Shown in pieces: positions 33,494 to 44,985 of a DNA stretch of 64,000 nucleotides. A model generated the notes under the pieces. That model was given only the letters and a program-made list of their open reading frames with translations. It was not told where the DNA came from and did no database searches. The stretch covers positions 8,947,381 through 9,011,380 of the forward strand of contig JADWOT020000009.1 of the NCBI GenBank assembly GCA_036345935.2. The letters run 5' to 3'. A program made the position numbers and the translations under genes. How positions within the stretch are numbered: the stretch's first letter is position 1; every line of letters starts with the position of its first letter. The stretch is from Taenia hydatigena (taxonomy: Eukaryota > Platyhelminthes > Cestoda > Cyclophyllidea > Taeniidae).

Positions 33494-35451
33494 GACGGTC
33501 TGCTAAGCAATAAGCAAAGAATGACGCATGAATAATAATCTGCAAGGGTAAATATGCGTCTATTTTTAACTTTAATGGCAGTTTGTGTTAAAATATTTGG
33601 TTTATGACGTTGATTTTGGTGAGGATTTGCCTATAACGCGACATGGTTGGATCTTAAAACATTCTTAGTTGCACTTGTGCTCGCCATTTGTCATATATTC
33701 ATCGCTTTACAAGGAGATGAAAATTTTGTGATCGACACTTGGCTTGTTTAAGCTAACCAAACGTCATTATTTTACCTATACCAACTCACAAGTTATGTCT
33801 ATTTGGAATTATTTTGAAATTCAAACCTTCCATTAAAATCGCATTATAACGGTTGATAAAAGAGCAGACAGCCTTTTTAGAAAATGACAAATAGTTCTTA
33901 TTGTGCTAGTCGTGGCACCAAAATCATCAGTGCGCGTGCGAACGTAGCAATAAATTTCCTTCCTAGTGGACAGAAGGCACACGAAATAGTCTGTAGAGCG
34001 ATCATTCAGTCCATAAATGTGCGCATAATGAATGAGAATGCCTGCAATGCACGGAAACCCATAGCAGATGACGCTCAGCCAGAGGGCGTGGGGGCTTCGG
34101 TATAACGTAAGGAGCGACTAGTTACTGAGACGACATGGCATAGTAGCTGGATTGCATGCTATTAATTGTTGCGAAAAGAAGAGGTAGAAAAAAGAGGACA
34201 ATAAGTACAGCGGTGTGTTAAAGAGCAATGCCTACGAACGGGCAGAAGACTGTGCGTTCGGAGACAGATTAACAGTTGATAGGACTCTATCGGTTCACGC
34301 ACAGAGCTTCGCGCTACAACTTACACATGATATAGTACTCAGGCAGCGTTGTTGTAACTTTCGCAATACGGCTTAAAAAATCATACAAGAGCACTCAAAT
34401 TTTTAATGGAAATATAGGAGTGCTCAAATTAGGTGACAAAATGAATTATGGAGGCGTTCGCTGCCTTGATTGTGCTCCCTTTAAAATTTCATTAAGATTT
34501 TAAAAGAATGAAGCTTATGAATCCATCCTCAAGTTAGTACGGATAAACAATACCGCCTAAATCCGGTGATGAAAGAGAAAAAGGAAGGAATTAGTGCTTG
34601 TAGTGTCCGAAAATTTTCGCCTAGCTGCTGACAAGGCTGGAATGCTCATTCTGTAGATTCCTAAATTAATTGACAAAGACAAAACAGTCATCTCGAGCAT
34701 TAAAAATGCGAAGGAGTAAGAGGCAGCAGTTGCTGAAAATGGCCCCAAGTAGCTGCGACTGGCCTTCATATCGTCAAGAAATCGGGAAGTAGAGAATGGG
34801 AAAACAGAATAAAATCATGCTTTTGAGAGAGGTAAGGCATCAAATTAAGGTATGTGTGATCTCAATAGTAATACAGGTTATTTTCTTATTCATTTTTGAA
34901 GCTCGCAAGAGAGCAACCGTTCAAAAGTCGCAAACATTACAAAGCATTCCGTAGTGCTCCAGGATGATTTTTTCCATAAAATCGACGCATAAACTGATAT
35001 TTTTAATTATCGGGTAGTCTGGTGGATTAAATTGTATCAATTTGATTCCATTTGTGCATTCAAATGGCCTACTGTGGAGTTAAAGGTAAGAGCGTAGCGG
35101 TTAAATACTAATAACTGAATGTGTAGAAGGTTTTAGACATGAAGAACTTTGCATCTTCTATGCAAATCCCAGACGCGAACTTGAAATCACTCAACATTAA
35201 GACGTCACAGCAATCATTTAAAAGGAATAATTACATGCTCTGGAAAATGCCTTCTTAGTTGTTCATTAATCTAACTACTCAAACGAGACCAAGGAGTGTA
35301 CTTCCGCTTACTATCCTCGAGGCAAACAGTTTGAGTTTATGCGATTAAACACAGCATTTACAAAAATCATTAAGGACTACCTGCAGTGACGGTAAACGTT
35401 TATCGCACAAACTTTATATTATAACTATAAATATAAGAGAGCCAGACGGTT
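33494..35451. other. Unique spacer between the inverted repeat arms
   Basis: This 1,958-bp sequence has no conserved coding block or recognised repeat copy. Small open frames at 33884-34105 (+) and 34769-34557 (-) have no motif support. Confidence 0.6.
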
Positions 35452-38164
35452 TCGATTGCGTCCAAGTCAAAAATGAAAACTTCGTAATCTTATCCATTCT
35501 TTATTTGTGAACAAATGTAGCACAAGCCTTATGCAAAGAAACAAATTGCGCAAGTGCGCTCTCCTTGAATATGACCACTTTAAATAATTTATTAGTTTAA
35601 TAAACGCGATAGTGAAGAGTCAAACGGCAACAAGGAAACAAACACCTCCGACAAATTTGCCATTGAACCGCGGAGGAGGTGCAGCTGCCGTTGATGCAGT
35701 GTTAATAAATGTTATTCAGTAGCACTATTTTAGTGGTGGGTGTTAATACCATCAATTTTAGGAGACACACGAGGCAACCAATGGCACAGAAGTAAAGCGT
35801 TTATTATAGAATGCACAAAGGCAACAATGGTTTAGCTACACAAACGACGCAGCATGCAATAATGTGGGAGAAGGCCCTATTGAATACATTAATCGCCTCG
35901 CATTCATAGGCTCAATCCACTTGCTCGTTATTTCTGAAGAGGTATTCGGCCTAAAAATTGAAGAAGATTGCATTCATTTGTAAATCCTGGTGGACCCATT
36001 TTGTTAATCAACTTGAGCTTATAATGAATTCATGTGGAGTTGTCCAAAGTAGGCGTCGTGAAAGCATTACCAGATAATCAACCGGATCCTCCGGTCGTCT
36101 CCAGATGCACTCAAAAATACCCTTAGAGAGAGTTGGCATAACGAATCGGGCCAAGAACTCGCGCAGCGGTTTCGATGCCTTCAGTAATGCCTCATCTTCG
36201 TCTGTGCGCACTCTTTCCAGAAGATCGGACTTTGAAAATAATGAGAAATTAGTTATCCAAGTCGATGGCTATTCTCTTTCGATGTATGCATGTGTTATGG
36301 AGAAATTGTGCTTGCATGCACTCAGTGAAGGGTTACAGAATGCTGGATGGAAAAAGTTGATTGTCAACCTACGAATTCGCGTTTGCAGGCTTCATGGCGC
36401 CGAAATTCCTCAGCCTCTCGTGCCTTCTCCAACTCGTGGCGTTCTTCCTCCTTCTTCAAACGTATTTTGTCTCTTATCGTCACTGTCTTCGATGTGGGCC
36501 CATAGTTTCTTGGTGGACCGATTGCAGTGCATATTTTTCTCTCGATTTCGTTAAAGACCTGTTTCAATTAGTGATATTGTAATGGCAATAAGCGATTGGA
36601 ATTCAGTATACCACACTTCGCAAGTAGTAAGCATCTTGAAAAGTGCTGTTAACAGCAAAGCATTTGGCGATGCGTTTGGATGCCTCATTTGAAAACAGTC
36701 TGAGGCGCTACAACGAGTCTTCTGACATATTTTCTGCATCAATATCTTTTGCGGATTTGAGTACAGGAGGCACTTGCAAAAAAGCGTGATGTGAAGAAGT
36801 AGTAATTAGGCTGCCCAACTTACTCCCGATGTGTCAGTCTCGACATCAAAGTTGAAGGCACGAACACCTCTGTCCTCGAAAAAGGCACACAGTGTATTGG
36901 TGGCAATACTGCCTGCCATCAGAGGAACTATCTGCTCAGTTGAGGTCAGCGTACTCGCCTCTCCTGCTGTGATCTTCTTGAGGTACTCCGAATCGAGAGC
37001 CTTTCGTAACTCGCCACTGGCCATGAGAGCTGCCACCTCGGACCCGGCGTGAGCGTGGCGATAGATGAGGAGACGTCGGAGGAAGCCCTCCTCATCGTTG
37101 TGTGAGCACCTCACCTCATCGTTGGGTATTCGGAGGACTCGGTTGAAGAGGAAGGCATCTGTGGCCTGGAGGAAAATGACGCAGGCGGGAAGAATCCCCT
37201 TAGGCAGCGAATTGGGGTTTGGCGAGAGCGCAACTTTGCCCAGGAAGTCACTCTCGTCAGTCACATTGGGAATGCTGCGTTCACGAGCTGCTCGCTCTCT
37301 GTTGAGCTGGACGACCTGGTCCTGCGGATCGGGTTGTTGCTGTGTGGTCGCCTCCTCCGTGGCCTCATTGATTTCTTCAGTCTCCTCCATTTCTTCCACG
37401 ACTTCATCATCTTGGGTGGGAAAATGCAACTCTACTCACGAAGCCTCTCCTCAACAGCATTCCAAACTACTCTTCGCAGTGCTATCAGATGGCAAAGTGG
37501 AATGAGACTTGCGTACTGCCAAAAAGTAGATCCGCCTGTGCTCTTGTCTTGGGGAAGCCATCGAGAACGTATCCTTGGTTTAAGCACTCCTTCGAACTTA
37601 GCCGTCTCTTTATAAAACTAATGAAGAAATCGGTTTGCAACGCGCTTAGCCAACAATTGAGCATTAAGAGCAATAAGTGTTATTGAAGTGAGAAGTGGTG
37701 GAATGGGAAAGGACACGTGGGTGGCACACCTGCAGACCATTGCATTGCTTAGACGACCCTTCTCAGAGGAGAGAGTTGTCTTTATTTGTTTCAACAGTGC
37801 AGAGGGATTCACATCGCCTTTGATGGCTGCATCGTAGTCTTCATCACTTGCCTCCTCCTCAGTTTCCACATCATCTTCACCCCTGTCTGATGTGTTTCTA
37901 CGCATTGAATTAACTTGTTCTTCCTAATATTGACAGGAGCAACTTAGATTGCGGAGTCACCACGGTATTGGCATTGACACTCGTGATGGGAAGTGGATGA
38001 CAGTTTGGATAGGAGACTGGACTCACCAATTCCTTTATTCTGGCTTCAATGACCCCCTTGACGTGAACGTGTGTCACGGAGTAGTACTCGCTGAGCAGTT
38101 GGGCAAGTTTAGACTTTCCTGACAGTGGTGGACCCAGGACGCATATTCTAATTGGCTTTAAATG
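35452..38164. repeat. Right arm of the 2.7-kb inverted repeat
   Basis: Reverse complement of 30781-33493. The shared sequence stops at CATTTAAAG before exon 10 on one side and at GGACGCAATCGA on the other. Beyond both points the flanks diverge at once. Confidence 0.95.
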
Positions 38165-38212
38165 GGTGTTTGTCGACAATAATATTTTGTGCACATTTTT
38201 ACAGGCACTCAC
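35912..38212 (-). pseudogene. 5'-truncated inverted copy of AK7 (exons 10-16), possibly with a new start
   Basis: Mirror exons are 38155-38027, 37923-37730, 37617-37509, 37429-36824, 36558-36373, 36229-36071 and 35950-35912. All are open, with no coding difference from AK7 noticed. The nine N-terminal exons are missing. The sequence just outside the arm supplies ATG 38212-38210 and 19 codons that read in frame through the old intron end into the kinase domain (MSACKNVHKILLSTNTHLK, then PIRICVLGPP). If transcribed, this would give a short kinase plus Dpy-30 protein of about 500 residues without the Rossmann-like half. No promoter evidence is visible, so it is labelled a pseudogene provisionally. 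An assembly artefact is also possible. Confidence 0.75.
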
Positions 38213-41200
38213 TTTAGTACTACCAGCTGCATGTATCTGGGTTTCAAATAGCTAGTAGAGGAGTTGAGGGAATATTTCATGCTCTCTTTATTAACATATT
38301 TAATACAGGTAGGGTGGACAGCTTTTTGACGAACTTCATCTGTGGCTAGTGTCGCCTTAGTTGTTAATATCGGTCGTATTGACCACGAGACTAAGGCGTT
38401 TGTCAAGTGGAGACGTCATTTCCAACTCTTCTGTTTGGAGTCGTCACAAATTCTTCCTCCCTCCACTCCATATTCCTTTCTTTTTTTCGCATGAATGTTT
38501 GCCTTTTCGCAATGGGCATCAGGGCAGCTGTCTTTTGAAGCGGATTTGCTTTTACTGCTACTAATGCAGCACCCTGACACTTCCTCAAAGATGAAAGAAA
38601 ACTCAACATTAGGGCAGAATATGCATTGTCGATGTACAGAAGGGCTGCGAGGCAACTCCCCCTAGAGAAATTACAATGGCGGAGGCTTTACTTATTTTGA
38701 AGGGCCAAAGAGAGTAAAGTGAGTAAGTTTTGCGATTTAAATACAAATATATCACAGCAATTTCAGATTGTTGTATAGAGGAGACCACATGTTATAGAAA
38801 TTCAGCAAATTTCAATTTTGCAAACACTGGATCAAATTTATTTAAATGCCAGGTCACGAAAGTCGTTTCAGTGAAAGTGATGGCCTAAAATGAGCAAAAG
38901 GGGAGTACATATTAATAGCATCATTAAATAAACCAGCCTATTTAAACAACTTGGTGCAGTTATCACATTCGTCGCATGCTATTAAAACTACAATTAAAAT
39001 AAATTGGTTCTTACAAATTAAGTAAGCTATCAAATGATGTGGTTGTAGAAAACCTTACTACTTGCGTAATGGACCGGTGATTACGCGTGAACAAAGACAC
39101 CTTTGGGATCCCAACCCGAGTGATCAGGTGGTAGAGGTTTCAGCACGGGTGTCGCCATTGGGGACAGGCCTAAGTAACCTGAGGTCACGGTTCGCGTGTA
39201 TGGGACGGCTGGCTGGATGCCAGACGCTAAGGCCTGTTCCATTTGCTCGCATTAAATTACTTTGCGTGACTGTGCTCTCACTGCACGTATTAGCCCAGTG
39301 AAAGTGTCGCCAAGTTCTATTTACCATTTAGGAGTAATTCGGTGGAGGGGTTGGATGGGAACAGTTTCAATGACATCCCATCAGGGTTGAGAATTCGATC
39401 AGAGGACGGAAGTAGCTATAAAAGCGCCTCATTTACCCGAAGGCCGACTTCATATGGAACCTTTGCACTATCCAAGAAGCAATCCAAAACGGAACATTTT
39501 ACAGGGTCTCAGCGTGCAGTTTTGAGTCCTGCAACTGTTTCCGGGGCGTCAGTGACTACCTTCAAGCCCTAGGGAACCCATTATTTTGATTAGTAAAATC
39601 AAATCGTTGATAAGGGGCTCTACATAGATCCGCCTTTCCACTGTGGTCACCATTTGTATGAATTTCAAAAGGCAAGTTAGTCGACAAGCTCACAAAGTGT
39701 GCATAAGGATCTAACGGGACCGGAGCAGTTAGGGAACTACTAGTATTATCGAATACATTAATATAGGTATTTTCAAATAAATTTTTACAACAGCACTACA
39801 AAATTAAAGCACCTTATAATTTTAATGAAGGCAATCAATCTCCAGGTTCCCCATAACTAATATTCTCTTATTACTTTGGCTTTTGTTAAGTTACCCTAGC
39901 CCTTGGACCATGACAGTAGCCTCTCAATCCTTCTATACATCAGCAATACATATTCCGCCTTGGTGCCTTTTCGTCTTCGGAGAAGACTCGAGACATTGCA
40001 ATAATCACAGCGAAAGCAAGCCCGTACCTAAGTAACAGCTACTCTGTTATAAATTACTGATTTCGAATCCCATGATGTGGTAGAAGAAGAGCATGTTCTG
40101 CAACGGCTCCAAAAATGACTTCTAATGTCCTTAACTACCCGAGTTCCATGCACTACTGGAATGATATTGGTAACTGTATTTGCGCTAGCCCTGAACCACC
40201 TAAAAAGTTCCTTACAGAGCTGCCTTCGACGTCAATGAGGTAAACACGCGATGCCTCCTCTACCTCTCTACTAGTTGGATTGAACCCAGATATACATGGC
40301 TGGGCGGCACTGCCAGTGATAATAAAGTGGTTGGAGAAAGAGACGCGGAACCTTATCTGCATTAAACGACTCGACTTTTAAACCAGCGTCCTTAAGACTA
40401 ATGATGGACACACGTGAAGGCTGATGCATTCCCTCTTCCTCAGCACAGATTCCAGGCAGGGAGAGACTCCGGCTCCGGTAAACAAATGCCTTCTCAGTTG
40501 TACGCAAATTTGACGAGTAAAGCGGTTGTTACATGCGTGTGTGTTACATCATCGACTACGTCGTGATGGCCGATTTCAAAGAGCGCCGGTGACGATGCCC
40601 AGAAGCGAAATGAGCTATGTAATGCTTTGAATATTTGTTTAAGGCGCTTAAGACTCCACCTCCTTCAGTACTTCTATTATACATTTTTTATCCCAGCATT
40701 ATAACCCCTTTCACTACTTCAGGAAAGACACGGGGTGCCATATGCAATACACGATAGTACATAAGGCTTAACAATGCTCTATCACTTTATACATGAAGAG
40801 GTTTTTACAACTTGGTTTTATCTTCGTTTCTACAGATCTCTTGTCTTACAGTCAAGCTTACCTAAAGTGGTATGATAAAAATACATTTCAGTGATCGTTC
40901 CAAAGCTCCACACTGACAGAAGGACTGATCTCATTGGCAATTTGTAGCTCGATGTAGCGGGTAAACAGCCAAGAAGATGCAAATTAGTGAATCACTGGTA
41001 GGAGATACGGAAATGTGCAGTCTGGAAGTCTTATTCTACGAGGCAAAGAACGCATGTGCGAATGTCTGCGACACGGGGGCGCAACAAGTGAACCACCGAG
41101 AATGCATACTCTCATTCCGGCTAGTAAAATTCATGCTTATAAAAGTCTTTGATCGGTTTCAAAGTGGCAGAGGTCCCACGACTACGTCTGGAATTATGCA

Positions 41201-42589
41201 CACTGAAAATCACTCCGTAATTGCTTTCCATATGCAAAACTATTTGAGGCTAGCACATGATCTTAGTGTTTTAGTTAAGATATTCATTTGAATTTTTCCA
41301 GGCATAAAAGCCAGTTTCATTTACGAAAAAGAGGGTTTTTATGCTTCCCCATCCCGTGTAAAACAGCTGAACATGTTTGGTGTGGGAACTCGTCTTAAGT
41401 AGGGGCTTAGAATCTTGCGCAAAGTGATTAGCTATAAACCAGATCTCTTCATTATACTCTGGATGAACTACATACTCACATGATGATCTTCGGTTTACCA
41501 GGATTTTACCGCAACATCGCGCCTTGTGATCCTTACCTCAGCCCACATGGAGTTAGATAAGGGTACTCGAATATGAGTATTTCACGTGTGGTGCGAGAAG
41601 GTGCCAAACGTTAATGGGGTTACCACCTTTGCATGAGTACTGGCAAGAAGGACCACCATCATGGTTTGCACAATTAAGTACTCTTTCCACTCTACATAAC
41701 TTAATTTCGCTTTCTGGTGCTCATTCTAAAGCAATCCCGAGACACAATACCCAACATTGCACTCATGCATACTGACGCAAAACCGGATGAGTTGACAATT
41801 GTTTGAGCATGTGGCGGGTTCGAAAGTGTCCCTCATCCAGGAAGGCCTCAGTGAGCTGAAACACTAGATACCTTAATCTATTGCAAGTTAAAGCACCGGG
41901 GAATTTACCAAACTAAGTAGCTGAGGTCACTCCCATCAAACAGCGAAAGCCCTCACATACTCGAATGATCAGAAAAATTTAGAAATTATGACTGGTAGAA
42001 AAATCCTTTTCGTCCTCTTTCTTTTGTTGAAGTAGGCTTACAAGTCGAAATACTTTACACATCATGCAAAGCCACATCACTCTCGATCATAAGACATTAG
42101 AGACCCGGAAATGGCAATATGACAACTCCACAGCTATTTCTTCCTTTAGGCACCACACTGTGCAAACACCACCAGTAGCTAAATACCGGCAAATATGCTA
42201 TAAGAAACAAGTTGTTAAAACACACTGACGTGACCTAAGGCTGAACCACTGTTTTTGTCATGCTTACCACCATTTCGAATATTTTACCGTAAGTTGTGCA
42301 CTCTGTACCGGTTGAGCTCAATCACCATGGGCATGGGTGCTGAGGTTTCGCATTACCTTAGAGAACAAACTGGTTTGCTTTCTTTGGAACTATGAAGATA
42401 GTGGATAGAAGCATTCGCAACCTAAATAGTAGTTAAACCGCAAACGCAGGCGGGTATCATCAACACTCCTACGATTCTGTTATGCACGGCCAACAATGAG
42501 GACAAATTCAGTGGAATATATTTAATTCAGAAATAAGAGGGAAGTAATGCTTTTTTAAGACTCCGCCATCTTGTCTTTGCTGGGTAGCA

Positions 42590-42700
42590 TGACCTTTGAA
42601 CCATGTTATTAGCCCTTCCTCAGCACCTTTGAAGAACGGCAATGTATGTACTACCCTAGTGGTGTGTCTTACGGCATAACATTGGTGGCAGCGGAAGGTG
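42590..42700 (+). repeat. LTR relic with primer-binding-site junction
   Basis: TGACCTTTGAACCATG, ACTACCCTAG and a decayed end are followed by ACATTGGTGGCAGCGGAAGG, the same join of LTR end to TTGGTGGCAGC seen at 27610-27630. Confidence 0.55.
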
Positions 42701-44004
42701 AAAACATATTTAAATAGCAATGAGTTGGAATTCTTTTGCTACGTAATAAACCTTAACATAAGGGAAGGGCATAAGGCACGGATGGCCGAATCTGTGACAT
42801 CTCCTAACAAAAGGGTTAAAGATAAAGTCTGCCTTTAGCAAACACCCAGTCCCGATTTGTGAGAGAAAGCTGGTAACAACTGAAGCGGCACTGGTGGTGA
42901 GTTATTTGTGCACTACCTGTATGGAGATACCGATAATGCCCCTTTACCCCTCTACAAGCTAAATAGAATGCAGATAGGCATGGCTGAGCAGCACTGAGAC
43001 CGGTTTTCTTGCGGCAAGCAATGGACAATCATAATGGCCTGTGTCCTTTTCCATTCCGCATTATCTTTTTTTAAACAGTAGGAAACTATAGGTCTAATAA
43101 CGTTGCAGCCAAATATGCCTCAGTTGTGTGCAAATTCGATGACTAGTGTGGTTGGTTTGTGGACACTTCTTACACCACCGATTATGGCATGATGGTCGAC
43201 ACGGGAGAGCTGTGAGAACTACGTTCAAAAGAGGCAGGGCCACTTCCATAGCCCCTCAGCCCTTCTGTACTTCGTTAGCATGCAACGAGCTGCCTTTGAA
43301 AGTACATAGCAAAAGGACTGGAAGAGGTTCCAGGGCACTCAATTAATTCCTCACGCTCACTTCATTCATTTACATTTTAGCCAGTCAGCTAATTTAACGA
43401 ATAGTTTTCGTTACTGAAAAAAATGCGACATCAAACGCCACTTTAAGTTTACAGATTAACAATTTCCAACAGGAATTTTGTAGAAAAAGGACATGGGTTC
43501 ATATAAAATTTGATTCTCATACTACCTAAAACTTTATTCAAAGCTAAACCTTACAGAGTTGAGATTGAGGCAAGTTATTATCATCAGATGTTACATTTCT
43601 CTAATAGACCTGGTAAATTAGGTCGATCAAATGCATTTGAACCTTCATATCGATGATGGGCTACAAAATTGACCATTTTAAGCACACATTAAAATAATTG
43701 GCCATCAACCCTTGCTTCCCGTTGAGCAGGCGATCTGAAAACGCACTTCTTATTTGTGAGATTGGGTGTGTGAAACGCATTCCCGCAGAGGGTTTGGAAG
43801 TGCCACTCTTTGGCTACACGGTAAGCACTCAGGATACTGTTGGCTTTTGTTAAGTGAAAATAATGTGGAGGGTCCCACTGGTGGTTACGATCCAGTTGCA
43901 TCGTAAATGAATAATCGAATTTTGTGTATGAAAACGGTGAACACCACCCTAAGGGGGCCCTGAGTACTGCGGGCTTTCGATCTCTGCGAAACACTAACTA
44001 TAGG

Positions 44005-44116
44005 TGTAATACTTTGTTTGATTGGACTACCGAACTTGGTCAGGGTATATATATATATATATATATACCCTGATATTCTGCCCTCTTTTGCCTCAAGGGA
44101 GCCTCGAGCTGCTACA
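44005..44116 (+). mobile_element. Internally deleted LTR copy containing a perfect palindrome
   Basis: Starts TGTAATACTTTGTTTG and ends GAGCTGCTACA, but the middle of the LTR is replaced by TCAGGG, eleven TA units and CCCTGA (44040-44073). Flanks ATAGG and ATATG match at 4 of 5 positions. Confidence 0.65.
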
Positions 44117-44526
44117 ATATGCTTTCGTAAATAATTTAGTGTGAATAGTGAGCATAACACTTTTGCGAACATAAAAACCGCTAAAGCAAGTAAAATGCCA
44201 ACTGTGTATGTAGTGATTAGTAATGCCTAAAATTTGCATTTCATTCGATCTTCCAAGTTGCTACAATGACTTTGTAACTAGTATTTTAGAGCGATCAAAC
44301 GAAGGACAAGAAACGGTTTCTTTCACTACTGCAAGAAAAGAGGGAACCCAGCGGCAATTTTTTATCAAATCGAAACGCGTTATTTTACAGGCAATTCAGA
44401 TTAAAATTTACAGATAGGCGAACGCGAAATAAAGTGAATGAAAAATCAACTAAAAGCCTACCACGGAATGAGAAAAGTCGAAATCCTAGGGATAATGATA
44501 ACACTGAAAGGAGGAAGCCTCTCTTT

Positions 44527-44985
44527 CTAGTGAGAGTCCGTATTTTTGCCCAGTCTATCAAAGAGAAGCCGCATTCCCAGCTGGAAGGTCAATGAACAAC
44601 CCAGGGTCATTCCTACAACACTCAGCATAATGCTCCACGAGCCCATGTAGCGATTGAAGAAGGCCAGCATAGCGCTCACCACGAAAATGGATGAAATGAC
44701 ACTTGTTCCAAGAGCCACATAGGCGACAATGCGACGCACACGGTCGTCAAGCTGGTGTAGATATGTCTGCCCGAGGTCAATACAGGCAGCAATAGCGTAG
44801 AGAATAATGGAGATGCATATTAAGACCCCAATAGGCAAGATAGGGTAGTTCTTGAGGTTCACTTGACAGGAGTCGGCAAAAACTCCACCACAAGGCCAGC
44901 TTTCAAGTGAGACAGCAAGAATGAGAAATAGGAGAGCGAAGAGGGTTGTAATCACAAAAAATATGCTCTCGAGCATGCTGCCCAT
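44527..44985 (-). CDS. Small four-helix membrane protein (claudin/PMP22-like topology), unidentified
   Basis: An intronless open frame encodes 152 residues from ATG 44985 (MGSMLESIFFVITTLFALLF); an in-frame ATG at 45114 could add 43 residues. I see four hydrophobic segments, about residues 7-25, 46-66, 83-105 and 112-133. A short first loop holds SWPCGGVFADSCQ, with Trp and two Cys in the arrangement common to claudin/PMP22-type four-helix proteins. The charged loop DLGQTYLHQLDDRVRR separates helices 2 and 3, and the tail is basic. The shorter start is preferred because hydrophobic character begins there and the upstream 43 residues are compositionally different. Membrane location is well supported by the sequence; the family is an inference from topology only. 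Its nearest neighbours are repeats. Confidence 0.6.
   Translation of the reverse strand: MGSMLESIFFVITTLFALLFLILAVSLESWPCGGVFADSCQVNLKNYPILPIGVLICISIILYAIAACIDLGQTYLHQLDDRVRRIVAYVALGTSVISSIFVVSAMLAFFNRYMGSWSIMLSVVGMTLGCSLTFQLGMRLLFDRLGKNTDSH

Larger units (their letters stand above)
38213..44526. other. Long gene-poor interval with repeat relics
   Basis: About 6.3 kb without a conserved coding block. Weak relics of the LTR family occur near 38560-38650 (-), 39893-40000 (+), 40520-40640 (+) and 42590-42700 (+), the last including ACATTGGTGGCAGCGGAAGG, the LTR/primer-site junction. Better copies are listed separately. Confidence 0.6.

Noticed and set aside
38209..38406. 65-codon minus-strand frame next to the truncated AK7 copy
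   Set aside because: No motif, and it overlaps the start of the AK7-copy frame by 4 bp. Likely chance.
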